This document shows positions 37,479-47,615 of a stretch of 64,000 nt of DNA, piece after piece. The position numbers and the translations under genes were made by a program. The stretch comes from Lachnospiraceae bacterium. GTDB lineage: Bacteria; Bacillota; Clostridia; Lachnospirales; Lachnospiraceae. The notes below the pieces were generated by a model. The model searched no databases. It had not been told where the DNA came from and saw only the letters and a list, made by a program, of their open reading frames with translations. Where the stretch lies: contig BLLU01000225.1 in the NCBI GenBank assembly GCA_011959105.1, positions 1 to 64,000 of the forward strand, written 5' to 3'. Each line of letters starts with the position of its first letter. The first letter of the stretch is position 1.

Positions 37479-40259
37479 ATGACAGAAAAACTGGTACTAA
37501 TTGACGGACACAGCATACTGAACAGAGCCTTTTACGGCGTGCCGGATCTGAGCAACGCCAAAGGGCTGCATACCAATGCGATCTTTGGTTTTTTGAACAT
37601 TATGTTCAAGATCCTGGAGGAGGAACATCCGGATTATCTGGCGGTGGCCTTTGACGTGCATGCGCCCACCTTCCGCCATCAGATGTATGAGGCGTACAAG
37701 GGCACCCGCAAGCCCATGCCGGAGGAACTGCGGGAGCAGGTACCGGTGATGAAGGAAGTGCTTCAGGCCATGAAAATCACCATTATGGAACAGGCGGGCC
37801 TGGAGGCGGACGATATTCTGGGGACTCTGGCCAAAAAGGCGGAGGCCCGGGGGATGGAGGTGGCCCTGGTATCCGGGGACAGGGATCTGCTGCAGATTGC
37901 CACGGAGCGTATCAAAATCCGGATTCCCAAGACCAGGATGGGGCGGACGGAGATTGAGGACTATTACGCGGAGGATGTGAAAGCCCTGTACCAGGTGACG
38001 CCGGAGCAGTTTATTGAACTGAAGGCGCTGATGGGAGATACCTCCGACAATATTCCCGGGGTGCCCAAGGTGGGAGAAAAGACAGCCATTGCCCTGATGA
38101 CCCAGTTCGGTTCCATTCACAATCTTTATGCGCATCTGGAGGAGGTGGGCAAAAAGAGCATCCGGGAATCTCTGGCCCAGAACCGGGAATTGGCCGATTT
38201 GAGCAAGAAGTTGGCCACCATCAGGACGGACTGTGACCTGACGCTGGACTATGAGCAGTCCCGGGCCGAGGGATATTATACCCCGGAAGCCTATCAGCTG
38301 TTCAAGCAGTTGGAGTTCAAAAACATGCTTAGTCGGTTTGACAGACAGGAGGCCGGGCAAAGCCAGGAGGATATCACAGCGGGATTCCATCTTCTGAAAG
38401 AGAGCGCGCAGATGGTAAAAGTGCTGGACGCTCTTCGGGCAAAGGCGGTACAATCGAAAACAGAATCAGGGCAGCAGGAGGAAAAGTCGGAAGCAGAGCA
38501 GGAAGCGGCAGGAGCCGTGGGCCTGCTGGTGCTGACTGGGGGCGGGAAGCTGGCCGGCGTGGCATTGTCCGATCAGAACAAACAGAGTTATTTTTATTAT
38601 GGAGGGACAGTGGGTGTTTCGGAGGAAAACCGACAGCTTTCCCTGTTTGACCAAGTCCAGGAGGCGTCGGAGGATGCAGCTCTCCTCCAGGCGGTGCGGC
38701 TGCTTACGGAAGTCTGTCCCGTCTATACCCTGGACATTAAGGGACAGTATGAATTTTACGGCTGGGAACGGAAGAAAGAGGGGAAATTCACGGAATCGTA
38801 TTTTGACGGGGTGATCGGCGCCTATCTGTTGAATCCCCTGAAGAACGACTATGACGGGGAAACCATTGCCGCAGAACATCTGGATTTATCCATACCGGGT
38901 TACAGGGAGTGCTTCGGCAAAAAGAGTCTGGCGGAGGCTGCCGCAGAAAATCTGGAGCAGCTGGCAGTATTTTACCAATATCAGGCCTATACCGCCCTGC
39001 AGGCCGGGCAGGTGATCCGGCAGAAGCTGGCCCAGGCAGGGATGCGGCAGCTTATGGAAGAGGTGGAGATGCCCCTTTCCCTGGTGCTTCATGAGATGGA
39101 GCGGGAGGGCGTGGCGGTGCGCCGGGAGGAACTTAAGCATTACGGGGATGCTCTGGTGGCCCGGATCCATGAACTGGAGCAGAGCATTCATCAGCAGGCC
39201 GGATGCAGCTTTAACATCAATTCTCCCAAGCAGCTGGGGGAGATCCTGTTTGACCAGATGCAGCTTCCCGGGGGCAAAAAGACCAAGACCGGCTATTCCA
39301 CGGCTGCGGACGTGCTGGAAAAGCTGGCGCCGGAGCATCCCATTATAGAGGATATTCTGGAATACCGGGGATTGACCAAGCTGAAGAGCACTTACGCGGA
39401 CGGACTGGCGGAATATATTGACGCAGGGGGCAGAATCCATACCAATTTCAACCAGACCATAACGGCTACCGGGCGCATCAGTTCCACCGAGCCCAATCTG
39501 CAGAATATTCCCATGCGCATGGAACTGGGCCGCAGGATCCGTAAGGTGTTTGTGGCCCGGGAGGGCTGTGTGCTGATGGATGCGGATTATTCTCAGATTG
39601 AACTGCGTGTGCTGGCCCATATGTCCGGGGATGAAGAGCTGATTCAGGCTTATCGGATGGATCAGGATATCCACCGGATCACTGCGTCCAAAGTGTTCAA
39701 AACCCCCTTTGAGGAAGTGACGGATCTGCAGCGACGCAATGCCAAGGCTGTGAACTTCGGAATTGTGTACGGCATCAGTTCCTTTGGCCTGAGCCAGGAT
39801 CTGAGCATCAGCAAAAAGGAGGCGGCGGAGTATATCGAGCAGTATTTCGCCACCTATCCCAAGGTTAAGGAATATTTGGACAATCTGGTGGCGAATGCCA
39901 GAGAACAGGGCTTTATCACCACCATGTACGGCAGGCGCAGACCCATCCCGGAACTGTCCTCCTCCAATTTTATGCAGCGCTCCTTTGGGGAAAGGGTGGC
40001 CATGAACAGCCCCATCCAGGGTACGGCGGCGGATATCATCAAGATCGCCATGATCCGGGTCTGGGAAAGACTGCGGCAGGCGGGGCTTGCCTCCAGGCTG
40101 ATCCTGCAGGTACATGACGAACTGGTGATTGAAACCCGGCAGGAGGAGACGGAGCAGGTGAGGCAGATTCTGGAGGAGAGCATGAAACAGGCGGCGGAGC
40201 TGAAGGTTCCCCTGGAGGTGGACCTGCACATGGGTGAAAACTGGTACCAGGCCCATTGA
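37479..40259 (+). CDS. polA: DNA polymerase I
   Basis: 5' nuclease domain plus family A polymerase motifs DADYSQIELRVLAHMSGD, RRNAKAVNFGIVYGIS, QVHDELVIE. Confidence 0.96.
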   Translation: MTEKLVLIDGHSILNRAFYGVPDLSNAKGLHTNAIFGFLNIMFKILEEEHPDYLAVAFDVHAPTFRHQMYEAYKGTRKPMPEELREQVPVMKEVLQAMKITIMEQAGLEADDILGTLAKKAEARGMEVALVSGDRDLLQIATERIKIRIPKTRMGRTEIEDYYAEDVKALYQVTPEQFIELKALMGDTSDNIPGVPKVGEKTAIALMTQFGSIHNLYAHLEEVGKKSIRESLAQNRELADLSKKLATIRTDCDLTLDYEQSRAEGYYTPEAYQLFKQLEFKNMLSRFDRQEAGQSQEDITAGFHLLKESAQMVKVLDALRAKAVQSKTESGQQEEKSEAEQEAAGAVGLLVLTGGGKLAGVALSDQNKQSYFYYGGTVGVSEENRQLSLFDQVQEASEDAALLQAVRLLTEVCPVYTLDIKGQYEFYGWERKKEGKFTESYFDGVIGAYLLNPLKNDYDGETIAAEHLDLSIPGYRECFGKKSLAEAAAENLEQLAVFYQYQAYTALQAGQVIRQKLAQAGMRQLMEEVEMPLSLVLHEMEREGVAVRREELKHYGDALVARIHELEQSIHQQAGCSFNINSPKQLGEILFDQMQLPGGKKTKTGYSTAADVLEKLAPEHPIIEDILEYRGLTKLKSTYADGLAEYIDAGGRIHTNFNQTITATGRISSTEPNLQNIPMRMELGRRIRKVFVAREGCVLMDADYSQIELRVLAHMSGDEELIQAYRMDQDIHRITASKVFKTPFEEVTDLQRRNAKAVNFGIVYGISSFGLSQDLSISKKEAAEYIEQYFATYPKVKEYLDNLVANAREQGFITTMYGRRRPIPELSSSNFMQRSFGERVAMNSPIQGTAADIIKIAMIRVWERLRQAGLASRLILQVHDELVIETRQEETEQVRQILEESMKQAAELKVPLEVDLHMGENWYQAH

Positions 40260-40292
40260 TTCGGGGGCGAGCCGGCTGTGTAAGGAGGCAGA

Positions 40293-40898
40293 ATGCGTTT
40301 GATCGGTATAACCGGCGGTGTGGGGGCCGGTAAATCCACAATACTGGAATATATAAAGGCCCATTACCGCTGCCGGGTGTATCTGGCGGATCAGGTGGCC
40401 CATGCGGTCAAAGAGCCGGGACAGCCCTGTTATGAAGCCCTGGTGGAACTGTTGGGACGGGAAGTTCTGGAAGAAAACGGACAGATTCACAAGGGAAGGA
40501 TGGCAGAAAGGATTTTCCGGGACGAAAACCTGTTGGAACAGGTGAATGCCCTGGTCCATCCCGCGGTGCGGGCCTACTTGCTGGAAAAAGTAAGGGAAGC
40601 CCGGGAGGAGGGATGGGCGGAACTTTTTTTCATCGAAGCGGCGCTGCTGATCGAATGCGGCTACAGGGACATTGTGGATGAGATGTGGTATGTCCATGCC
40701 GGGGAGGACTTGCGCAGTGGGCGGCTTCGGGAGAGCCGGGGCTATAGCCCGGAGAAGATCGGGCAGATCATGGGAAGCCAACTGACGGAAGAGGGGTTCC
40801 GGGCAGGCAGCGATTTTGTCATAGACAACAGCGGGACGCCGGAGGAAAGTTACCGGCAGATCCGCAGGAGGCTGGAGGGGTATACATGGCGGCAGTAG
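40293..40898 (+). CDS. coaE: dephospho-CoA kinase
   Basis: IGITGGVGAGKSTIL P-loop, VYLADQVAH, VIDNSGTPEE. Confidence 0.94.
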   Translation: MRLIGITGGVGAGKSTILEYIKAHYRCRVYLADQVAHAVKEPGQPCYEALVELLGREVLEENGQIHKGRMAERIFRDENLLEQVNALVHPAVRAYLLEKVREAREEGWAELFFIEAALLIECGYRDIVDEMWYVHAGEDLRSGRLRESRGYSPEKIGQIMGSQLTEEGFRAGSDFVIDNSGTPEESYRQIRRRLEGYTWRQ

Positions 40899-42991
40899 AG
40901 GGAAGGGAATTGGTATTTGGACTGGATATCGGCACCAGGAGCATCGTGGGTACGGTGGGGTACAGGGACGGCGCCCGGTTTCACATTGTGGCCCAGCGGG
41001 AGAAGGAGCATGAGACCCGCGCCATGCTGGACGGGCAGATTCACGATATCGGCAAGGTGGGAGCCACTATCAACGAGGTGAAAAACCTGCTGGAGCAGGA
41101 TCTGGGGCGGAAACTGACCCAGGTGTGCATCGCCGCCGCGGGCCGGGTGCTGCGGACGGTGACTACATCCGTGGAATATACCTACGGCATGGAAAAGGAG
41201 ATTACCAGCGAGGATATCTATGCGCTGGAAACCATGGGGGTGGAACAGGCTTACGAGGAGTTTACCCGGGACAATGATACGGACATGCAGTTCTACTGTG
41301 TGGGCTATTCCGCCATGCGCTACTATCTCAACGGTTATCCCATGGGTAATCTGGAAGGACATAAGGCCAGGACGGCGGGAGTGGACCTGATCGCCACATT
41401 TTTGCCGGACGATGTGGTGGACGGCCTGTACAAAGCGGTGGGGGCGGCGGGTCTGCAGGTGGCGAATCTGACCCTGGAGCCCATTGCGGCCATCCAGGTA
41501 GCCATCCCGGAGAAATTCCGCATGCTGAATCTGGCCCTGGTAGATGTGGGAGCGGGAACCAGCGATATCTCCATCACCAGAGAGGGAGCCATCACCGCAT
41601 ACGGCATGATTCCCATCGCCGGAGACAGTCTGACGGATATACTGGTGCAGCACTGCCTGGTGGAGTTTGAGACGGCAGAGCAGATCAAGCGGAAAATCGG
41701 GGTGGAGGAAACGATAGAGTATTCGGATATTCTGGGATTGCCCCAGCGCATCACCTCCGATGAAGCCCAGGAGCTGCTGCGGGAGAACATCCGCAGGATG
41801 ACCGGGGAAGTGGCTGACTGCATCCGGGAACTGAACGGGGATAAGTCGGTGAGCGCCGTGTTTGTGGTGGGAGGCGGCGGCATGATTCCCGGCTATACCC
41901 AGGCCCTGGCGGAACAGCTTGGGATAGCCAAAGAGCGAGTGGCCATCCGGGGCCAGGAAGTGATGCAGGCCATCAGTTTTGATATGGAGAATGCCCGCAG
42001 GGACTCTCTGATGGTGACGCCCATCGGTATCTGTCTGAGTTATTATGAACAGAGCAATAACTTTATCTTTGTGGGTTTTAATGACCAGCGGATAAAACTT
42101 TACGACAATGGCAGACTGTCCGTGGTGGAAGCCGCCATTGCTGCGGGATTTCCCAACGAAAATCTGTTTCCCCGCAGGGGGGAGGCGGTGGAGTACAGCG
42201 TAGACGGCAAGAGCCGTATGGTCAGGGGGGAACAGGGGGAAGCGGCTGTGATCACTGTCAACGGGCAGGAAGCAGACATTCACACCCGGATTCAGAATGG
42301 GGACAAGGTGGTGCTGACTCCCTCCACGGCGGGAGAGGCCGCTCATCCCACGCTGGATAAACTGCCGGAGATGGAAGAGCCGGTACATATCACCATGTGC
42401 GGCGTCCGGATCACATTGCCCCGGCTGGCCTATGTGAACGGGACACAGCAGCTGGGAACCTATCAAATTCAGAATGGCGATCAGATCAGCGTGCAAAACT
42501 GGTACACCGTGGAGCAGGTGGCCCAGCTTGCGGACATTCCTCTGCAGGGCTCTATTCTGGTCAACGATGCCCCGGCCCGGGCCGATACCAAAGTATATGA
42601 GGGATTTGACGTGCGCTTTGTGCCGGACGATGGTGAGGAGGCTCCGGAGGAAGAATCTGTATGGCAGGAGGAAGCGGAGGACGAGCCGGAAGAGACGTAT
42701 GCAGAAGCGGCGGATGCGGCAGCGGGAGAACTTTCCCCCCAGAGGAGCCCCGGGGGTGCCGCCGCTGTGCAGCAGACGCCTTTGGAGGCGGAACTGCAGG
42801 TGGTGGTAAACCAGCAGCCTGTGACGCTTCGGGGAAAGAAAGAATATGTTTTTGTGGATGTGTTTGATTTTTACGAGTTTGACCTGGGCAATTCCGGGGG
42901 CAGAAGCATCGTGACGCTGTTAAACGGCCGTCCGGCCCAGCATTTTGAGGCGCTGCACCAGGGCGATGTGATCAATATATACTGGCAGTAG
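40886..42991 (+). CDS. FtsA-domain/actin-like ATPase protein with long C-terminal extension
   Basis: VFGLDIGTRSIVGTVGY; LALVDVGAGTSDISITREGAI; VFVVGGGGMIPGYTQALAE; overlaps coaE stop by 13 nt. Confidence 0.86.
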   Translation: MAAVEGRELVFGLDIGTRSIVGTVGYRDGARFHIVAQREKEHETRAMLDGQIHDIGKVGATINEVKNLLEQDLGRKLTQVCIAAAGRVLRTVTTSVEYTYGMEKEITSEDIYALETMGVEQAYEEFTRDNDTDMQFYCVGYSAMRYYLNGYPMGNLEGHKARTAGVDLIATFLPDDVVDGLYKAVGAAGLQVANLTLEPIAAIQVAIPEKFRMLNLALVDVGAGTSDISITREGAITAYGMIPIAGDSLTDILVQHCLVEFETAEQIKRKIGVEETIEYSDILGLPQRITSDEAQELLRENIRRMTGEVADCIRELNGDKSVSAVFVVGGGGMIPGYTQALAEQLGIAKERVAIRGQEVMQAISFDMENARRDSLMVTPIGICLSYYEQSNNFIFVGFNDQRIKLYDNGRLSVVEAAIAAGFPNENLFPRRGEAVEYSVDGKSRMVRGEQGEAAVITVNGQEADIHTRIQNGDKVVLTPSTAGEAAHPTLDKLPEMEEPVHITMCGVRITLPRLAYVNGTQQLGTYQIQNGDQISVQNWYTVEQVAQLADIPLQGSILVNDAPARADTKVYEGFDVRFVPDDGEEAPEEESVWQEEAEDEPEETYAEAADAAAGELSPQRSPGGAAAVQQTPLEAELQVVVNQQPVTLRGKKEYVFVDVFDFYEFDLGNSGGRSIVTLLNGRPAQHFEALHQGDVINIYWQ

Positions 42992-43034
42992 GCCTGTGTG
43001 CCTGCAGGAGATATGCGGCATGCTTAGCGGACAG

Positions 43035-43154
43035 GTGAAGTTATGAAGGCACACGAGAGCAAATTTCATGAGATTACTTTCGAATGAAATTTGTCTCTCC
43101 TAAGTGTGCGCCGAAAGAACTTCACTCTTTAGTGCTGTCGCGCAGCGACTAAAA
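43035..43154. repeat. long composite inverted repeat (two hairpins)
   Basis: GTGAAGTT...AACTTCAC, GGCACAC...GTGTGCGCC, AAATTTCAT...ATGAAATTT nested in 43035-43125, then TTTAGTGCTGTCGCGCAGCGACTAAA. Confidence 0.7.
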
Positions 43155-43199
43155 ATAGGAGGAAAAACGGGGTTTCAAGCCCCGTGAGACGGAAACAAT

Positions 43200-43997
43200 A
43201 TGAGGATGTGCAGTATTGCAAGCGGGAGCAGCGGCAACTGTGTCTATGTGGGATCGGAAGCCACGCACCTGCTGGTTGACGCGGGGATCAGCGGAAAAAA
43301 GACAGAGGGAGGACTCCAGGAACTGGGGATCAGCGGGCGGGATCTGGACGGCATTCTGATTACCCACGAACATGCGGACCATATCAGTGGTTTGGGGGTG
43401 CTGGCCCGCAAATACGGGATACCCATGTATGCCACCAAAGGAACGATCCAGGCGGTAATGCAGATGAAGGGTATGGGCAATATAGAGCCGGAGCTGTGGA
43501 CGGAAGTGAGGGAGGACCAGCGTTTTACCATCAAGGATCTGGTGATCAATCCTTTAAAGATCAGTCATGACGCCGCCCAGCCCGTGGCCTACCGCATCAG
43601 TTATGGCAGTAAGAAAGTGGCGGTGTGTACAGATCTGGGGGTTTATAATGACTATACGGTGGAGTGCTTAAAGGGCTTGGACGCCATTCTGCTGGAGGCC
43701 AATCACGATGTGAATATGCTCCAGGTAGGCCCTTATCCTTATCCCCTGAAACAGAGGATACTGGGCAGCAGGGGACATCTGTCAAACGAGAACTCCGGCA
43801 GGCTGCTCTGCCGTATTTTGCACGATGGGCTGAAACATATCTCCCTGGGACATCTGAGCCAGGACAACAATTTGCCGGAACTGGCCTATGAAACTGTGCG
43901 CATGGAAATCTCCCTGGGGGAAAATCCGTACAGGGCCGAGGATTTTCAGATCCAGGTGGCCAGACGCAGCGAACTTTCGCCGGTGATGGTGATTTAA
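43200..43997 (+). CDS. MBL-fold metallo-hydrolase, WalJ/YycJ type
   Basis: CSIASGSSGNCVYVG; LITHEHADHISGL; HLSNENSG; LGHLSQDNN. Confidence 0.9.
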   Translation: MRMCSIASGSSGNCVYVGSEATHLLVDAGISGKKTEGGLQELGISGRDLDGILITHEHADHISGLGVLARKYGIPMYATKGTIQAVMQMKGMGNIEPELWTEVREDQRFTIKDLVINPLKISHDAAQPVAYRISYGSKKVAVCTDLGVYNDYTVECLKGLDAILLEANHDVNMLQVGPYPYPLKQRILGSRGHLSNENSGRLLCRILHDGLKHISLGHLSQDNNLPELAYETVRMEISLGENPYRAEDFQIQVARRSELSPVMVI

Positions 43998-44144
43998 CGG
44001 CCGGATATCCAGAAATAGCTTGCTTTTGCAGATGATTCGTATTATGATACAAATTGTACAAAAAGGCTGCGGTATTGTGAAATCCACAGAAAAGAGGTAA
44101 GGTTGAAAGAAAAGCGCTTTCAACTATTGATTGGGGGTGTAAAT

Positions 44145-44417
44145 ATGACAAAGGCAATCATAACGGTGGTAGGCAAGGACACGGTGGGCATTATCGCCAG
44201 GGTATGTACATATCTGGCGGAAAACAGGGTAAATATACTGGATATTTCTCAGACCATCGTGCAGGACTATTTTAACATGATGATGATCGTAGATATCAGC
44301 AAAATGGCAGGCCACTACGGAGATATGGTGGATGATTTGGAGAAGCTGGGGCAGGACATCGGCGTGGCGGTGAAGTGCCAGAAGGAAGAGATTTTTGACC
44401 AGATGCACAGGATTTGA
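44145..44417 (+). CDS. ACT domain-containing protein
   Basis: [48 protein letters not shown]. Confidence 0.92.
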   Translation: MTKAIITVVGKDTVGIIARVCTYLAENRVNILDISQTIVQDYFNMMMIVDISKMAGHYGDMVDDLEKLGQDIGVAVKCQKEEIFDQMHRI

Positions 44418-44473
44418 GTGGATGTGCGGCCGGTTTACTGCTGTATTCAGCAATAATGCAGAGAGAGGGAAGC

Positions 44474-45838
44474 ATGATTAACATATTTGAAGTGGCGGAA
44501 ACCAATGAAATGATAGAAAAGGAAAACCTGGACGTGCGCACCATTACCATGGGCATCAGTCTGTTGGACTGCATTGACGGGGACTTAAAGATTCTCAATG
44601 AGAAGATATATCAGAAGATTTATGAGTCTGCCAAGGACCTGGTGAAAACCGGGGAGCAGATTTCCAGGGAATACGGGATCCCCATTGTCAACAAGCGGAT
44701 ATCCGTGACCCCCATCGCACTGGTGGGGGCGGCGGCTTGCAGAACGCCTCAGGACTTTGTGGGCATAGCCAGGACTCTGGACAAGGTGGCCCATGAGGTG
44801 GGGGTAAACTTCATCGGCGGCTATTCCGCATTGGTCAGCAAGGGTATGACCCCTGCGGAGGAGATGCTGATCCGCTCCATCCCCCAGGCTTTGGCAGACA
44901 CCGAAAGAGTCTGCAGTTCGGTGAATCTGGGTTCCACCAAGACCGGTATTAACATGGACGCGGTGAAACTGATGGGAGAGGTAATCAAGGAGACGGCGGA
45001 GTATACCAAAGAACAGGATTCTCTGGGCTGCGCAAAGCTGGTGGTATTCTGCAATGCGCCCGACGACAATCCTTTTATGGCGGGCGCTTTCCACGGTGTC
45101 ACCGAGGCTGACCGCATTATCAATGTGGGGGTCAGCGGTCCGGGTGTGGTAAAGACCGCGCTGGAGAAAGTGCGGGGCGAGAACTTTGAGGTATTGTGTG
45201 AAACCATCAAGAAAACCGCGTTCAAAGTGACCCGGGTGGGGCAGTTGGTGGCCCGGGAGGCTTCCCAGAGACTGGGGGTTCCCTTTGGCATCGTGGATCT
45301 GTCCCTGGCTCCCACACCGGCCATCGGCGACAGCGTGGCGGATATCCTCTGTGAAATCGGCCTGGAGCGCGCGGGCGCGCCGGGTACCACGGCGGCTTTG
45401 GCCCTTTTGAATGATCAGGTGAAAAAAGGCGGTGTGATGGCTTCTTCCTATGTGGGAGGCCTCAGCGGGGCTTTTATCCCGGTGAGCGAGGATCAGGGCA
45501 TGATCGACGCGGTGACAGCAGGAGCGCTGACTTTGGAAAAGTTGGAGGCCATGACCTGCGTATGTTCGGTAGGGCTGGACATGATTGCCATTCCCGGCGA
45601 CACCAGAGCTGCTACCATTTCAGGTATCATCGCGGACGAAATGGCCATCGGTATGGTGAACCAGAAGACCACCGCAGTTCGGATTATCCCCGTGATCGGC
45701 AAAGGTGTAGGAGAAACGGTGGAGTTTGGCGGTCTGCTGGGCTATGCGCCCATTATGCCTGTGAACGGGTTTTCCTGCGATGATTTTGTGAGCAGAGGCG
45801 GGCGGATTCCGGCACCGATCCACAGCTTTAAAAACTGA
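44474..45838 (+). CDS. PFL family protein (DUF711/UPF0210)
   Basis: [17 protein letters not shown]...[26 protein letters not shown]...[14 protein letters not shown]; follows ACT protein as usual. Confidence 0.92.
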   Translation: MINIFEVAETNEMIEKENLDVRTITMGISLLDCIDGDLKILNEKIYQKIYESAKDLVKTGEQISREYGIPIVNKRISVTPIALVGAAACRTPQDFVGIARTLDKVAHEVGVNFIGGYSALVSKGMTPAEEMLIRSIPQALADTERVCSSVNLGSTKTGINMDAVKLMGEVIKETAEYTKEQDSLGCAKLVVFCNAPDDNPFMAGAFHGVTEADRIINVGVSGPGVVKTALEKVRGENFEVLCETIKKTAFKVTRVGQLVAREASQRLGVPFGIVDLSLAPTPAIGDSVADILCEIGLERAGAPGTTAALALLNDQVKKGGVMASSYVGGLSGAFIPVSEDQGMIDAVTAGALTLEKLEAMTCVCSVGLDMIAIPGDTRAATISGIIADEMAIGMVNQKTTAVRIIPVIGKGVGETVEFGGLLGYAPIMPVNGFSCDDFVSRGGRIPAPIHSFKN

Positions 45839-45900
45839 CGCGGCGGCTGCCGTCTGCATCCGAAATTAAAACATGTATAAACGGCATCATCTGCCGAGGA

Positions 45901-45938
45901 AAAGAGGTTGTCACCACGGTCGGGACAACCTCTTTTTA
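45901..45938 (+). terminator. rho-independent terminator between convergent genes
   Basis: AAAGAGGTTGTC / GACAACCTCTTTTT. Confidence 0.85.
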
Positions 45939-47177
45939 CTATATAACAATCATTGGTCTGGTGTACTCGTGGTACATCCTGTGCCCGGACTTTGCAGCCT
46001 GGATGCTGCTGTAGATATCCGTGATCTGCACTTCCTGCTGGAACATATGATGTCCTCCCAGGGTCAGGAGTTTGTCCGCATCAGCCATCTTGGTGATCAG
46101 AGGGATGGAGGTGTTGCGGTCAATGGCGGTGAGGAGGGGCTTGGCCTCCTCCCTGAAGCCAAGCAGTCTTGCGTAGGATACGGTGTCCTGATTGTCTATG
46201 TAAAACTGCATGTTATCCTTCGTGATGTTCAACAGGATATGCAGCAGGCAGCGGCTGATCCGGGTGTAAGTCATATCCTTGGACTTTAACAGGTCACAGA
46301 ACTCACTGAATGAGGTGTACTGATACACGTACTTACGGATCTTATCAGACAGATCCGGCGTGATGTCCAGGTAATCGGTATAGCCCCGGGCCTGTTCCGA
46401 CAACAGCTTGTAATGCAGCAGGGTGGAAAAGTCATCCTGGAACAGGGGACGTTCCCGGGCAAAATATTCTGTCAGAATCTCATATGCCTCTTCCGGCATC
46501 TGGGAATGGAGTTCTTCCAGGGTGCGGTTGCTCTGGATGGCCTGACGGATGGCTCTGGCGGAACTCTGGAACAGCCCCAGACGCCTGTCCCGGTGGTCCG
46601 AGCCGATGCGGCGGATATTGACAGGGAGTATATGGCTGCGGCGGCGATGCAGCGCCTTGATATATTCAATGCCCAGAATGTTGTTGGGGCTGGATACCAC
46701 CGATATGTCTGCCGCCAGCGCCGGGTAGGCGATGATCAGCGCATTGGAACGGGCAGTGGGATAGGAGTAGCCCAGTTTCAGCTTTTCCAGCAGAATCCTC
46801 TTATAGGGTTCCGGTTCTTCCAGAAATATTTCAGCGAACCGGGCCAGAAACTGGATGTCCGTGCATTCGCTGCCAAAGCACAGATAGTCCACCATACCCA
46901 GATGATCCAGCATGGAGACTGCCCCTCTGGCAAAATATTCCGCGCTGCCGGTGGCAAAGCAGGACGGAAGCTCCAGCACCAGGTCTGCGCCGCAGGAGAG
47001 GGCGGCTTTGGCGCGGGCATACTTGTCCACCAGCGCCGGATCCCCCCTCTGCACGAAATCACCGCTCATTACCACAATGATATAGTCGGCCTCCGTGAGA
47101 AGGCGGGCCTGTCTCAAATGATATGCATGACCAAGGTGAAACGGGTTGTATTCTGCAATAACAGCACACACTTTCAT
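45939..47177 (-). CDS. tmcAL: tRNA(Met) cytidine acetate ligase (nucleotidyltransferase family)
   Basis: MKVCAVIAEYNPFHLGHAYHLRQAR; VMSGDFVQRGDPALVDKYARAKAAL; FGSECTD. Confidence 0.93.
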   Translation of the reverse strand: MKVCAVIAEYNPFHLGHAYHLRQARLLTEADYIIVVMSGDFVQRGDPALVDKYARAKAALSCGADLVLELPSCFATGSAEYFARGAVSMLDHLGMVDYLCFGSECTDIQFLARFAEIFLEEPEPYKRILLEKLKLGYSYPTARSNALIIAYPALAADISVVSSPNNILGIEYIKALHRRRSHILPVNIRRIGSDHRDRRLGLFQSSARAIRQAIQSNRTLEELHSQMPEEAYEILTEYFARERPLFQDDFSTLLHYKLLSEQARGYTDYLDITPDLSDKIRKYVYQYTSFSEFCDLLKSKDMTYTRISRCLLHILLNITKDNMQFYIDNQDTVSYARLLGFREEAKPLLTAIDRNTSIPLITKMADADKLLTLGGHHMFQQEVQITDIYSSIQAAKSGHRMYHEYTRPMIVI

Positions 47178-47405
47178 GATAGTACCCTGTCCTTTCTACT
47201 TATAGTTTCGCAGTTTCCCGGCTGGCAGCCTGCCGGGTGAGATATTTTTCGTCCTGTACGGTCAATAAACTGCCGCTGTTCTGAAAAATGCTGTCACCCC
47301 GGAAAGCGATGTATCTACTTAGCCGGTGTCAAACCCTGCAGTTCTGAAATATACTAAATAACGTTTATAATAGCGAAAAGAGTATGTGAAAAAAATAACA
47401 GGCAG

Positions 47406-47419
47406 TGTAAGCGTTTACA
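47406..47419. promoter_or_regulatory. candidate cre (CcpA-binding) site upstream of pta
   Basis: TGTAAGCGTTTACA matches consensus TGWAANCGNTNWCA at every position. Confidence 0.65.
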
Positions 47420-47499
47420 TGTACATAAAATCCGGGTTTTTGAGGTATAAGCAGAAAGGTTTTGTACTTCAAAATATACAATTTAACGCATATTAGAAC

Positions 47500-47528
47500 T
47501 TGTTAATTTTTTCTATCTCTAGTATAAT
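47500..47528 (+). promoter_or_regulatory. sigma-A-like promoter for pta
   Basis: TTGTTA -17 nt- TATAAT in AT-rich leader. Confidence 0.7.
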
Positions 47529-47615
47529 ATAAAAAACAGCGTTTGTTAAGCTAATTTTTGAATTTTTTTATTTCTATATAAAAAGATTGCGGCAATTCCG
47601 CAGGAAGGAGAGAAT

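Noticed and set aside
38886-40781. 631-aa minus-strand ORF opposite polA/coaE
   Set aside because: Fully antisense to unmistakable polA and coaE; no domain features.
40850-42496. 548-aa minus-strand ORF opposite the FtsA-like gene
   Set aside because: Antisense artefact of codon bias; the + strand has clear actin-like motifs.
46413-47240. 275-aa plus-strand ORF opposite tmcAL
   Set aside because: tmcAL on the minus strand has all family motifs; the plus-strand translation has none.
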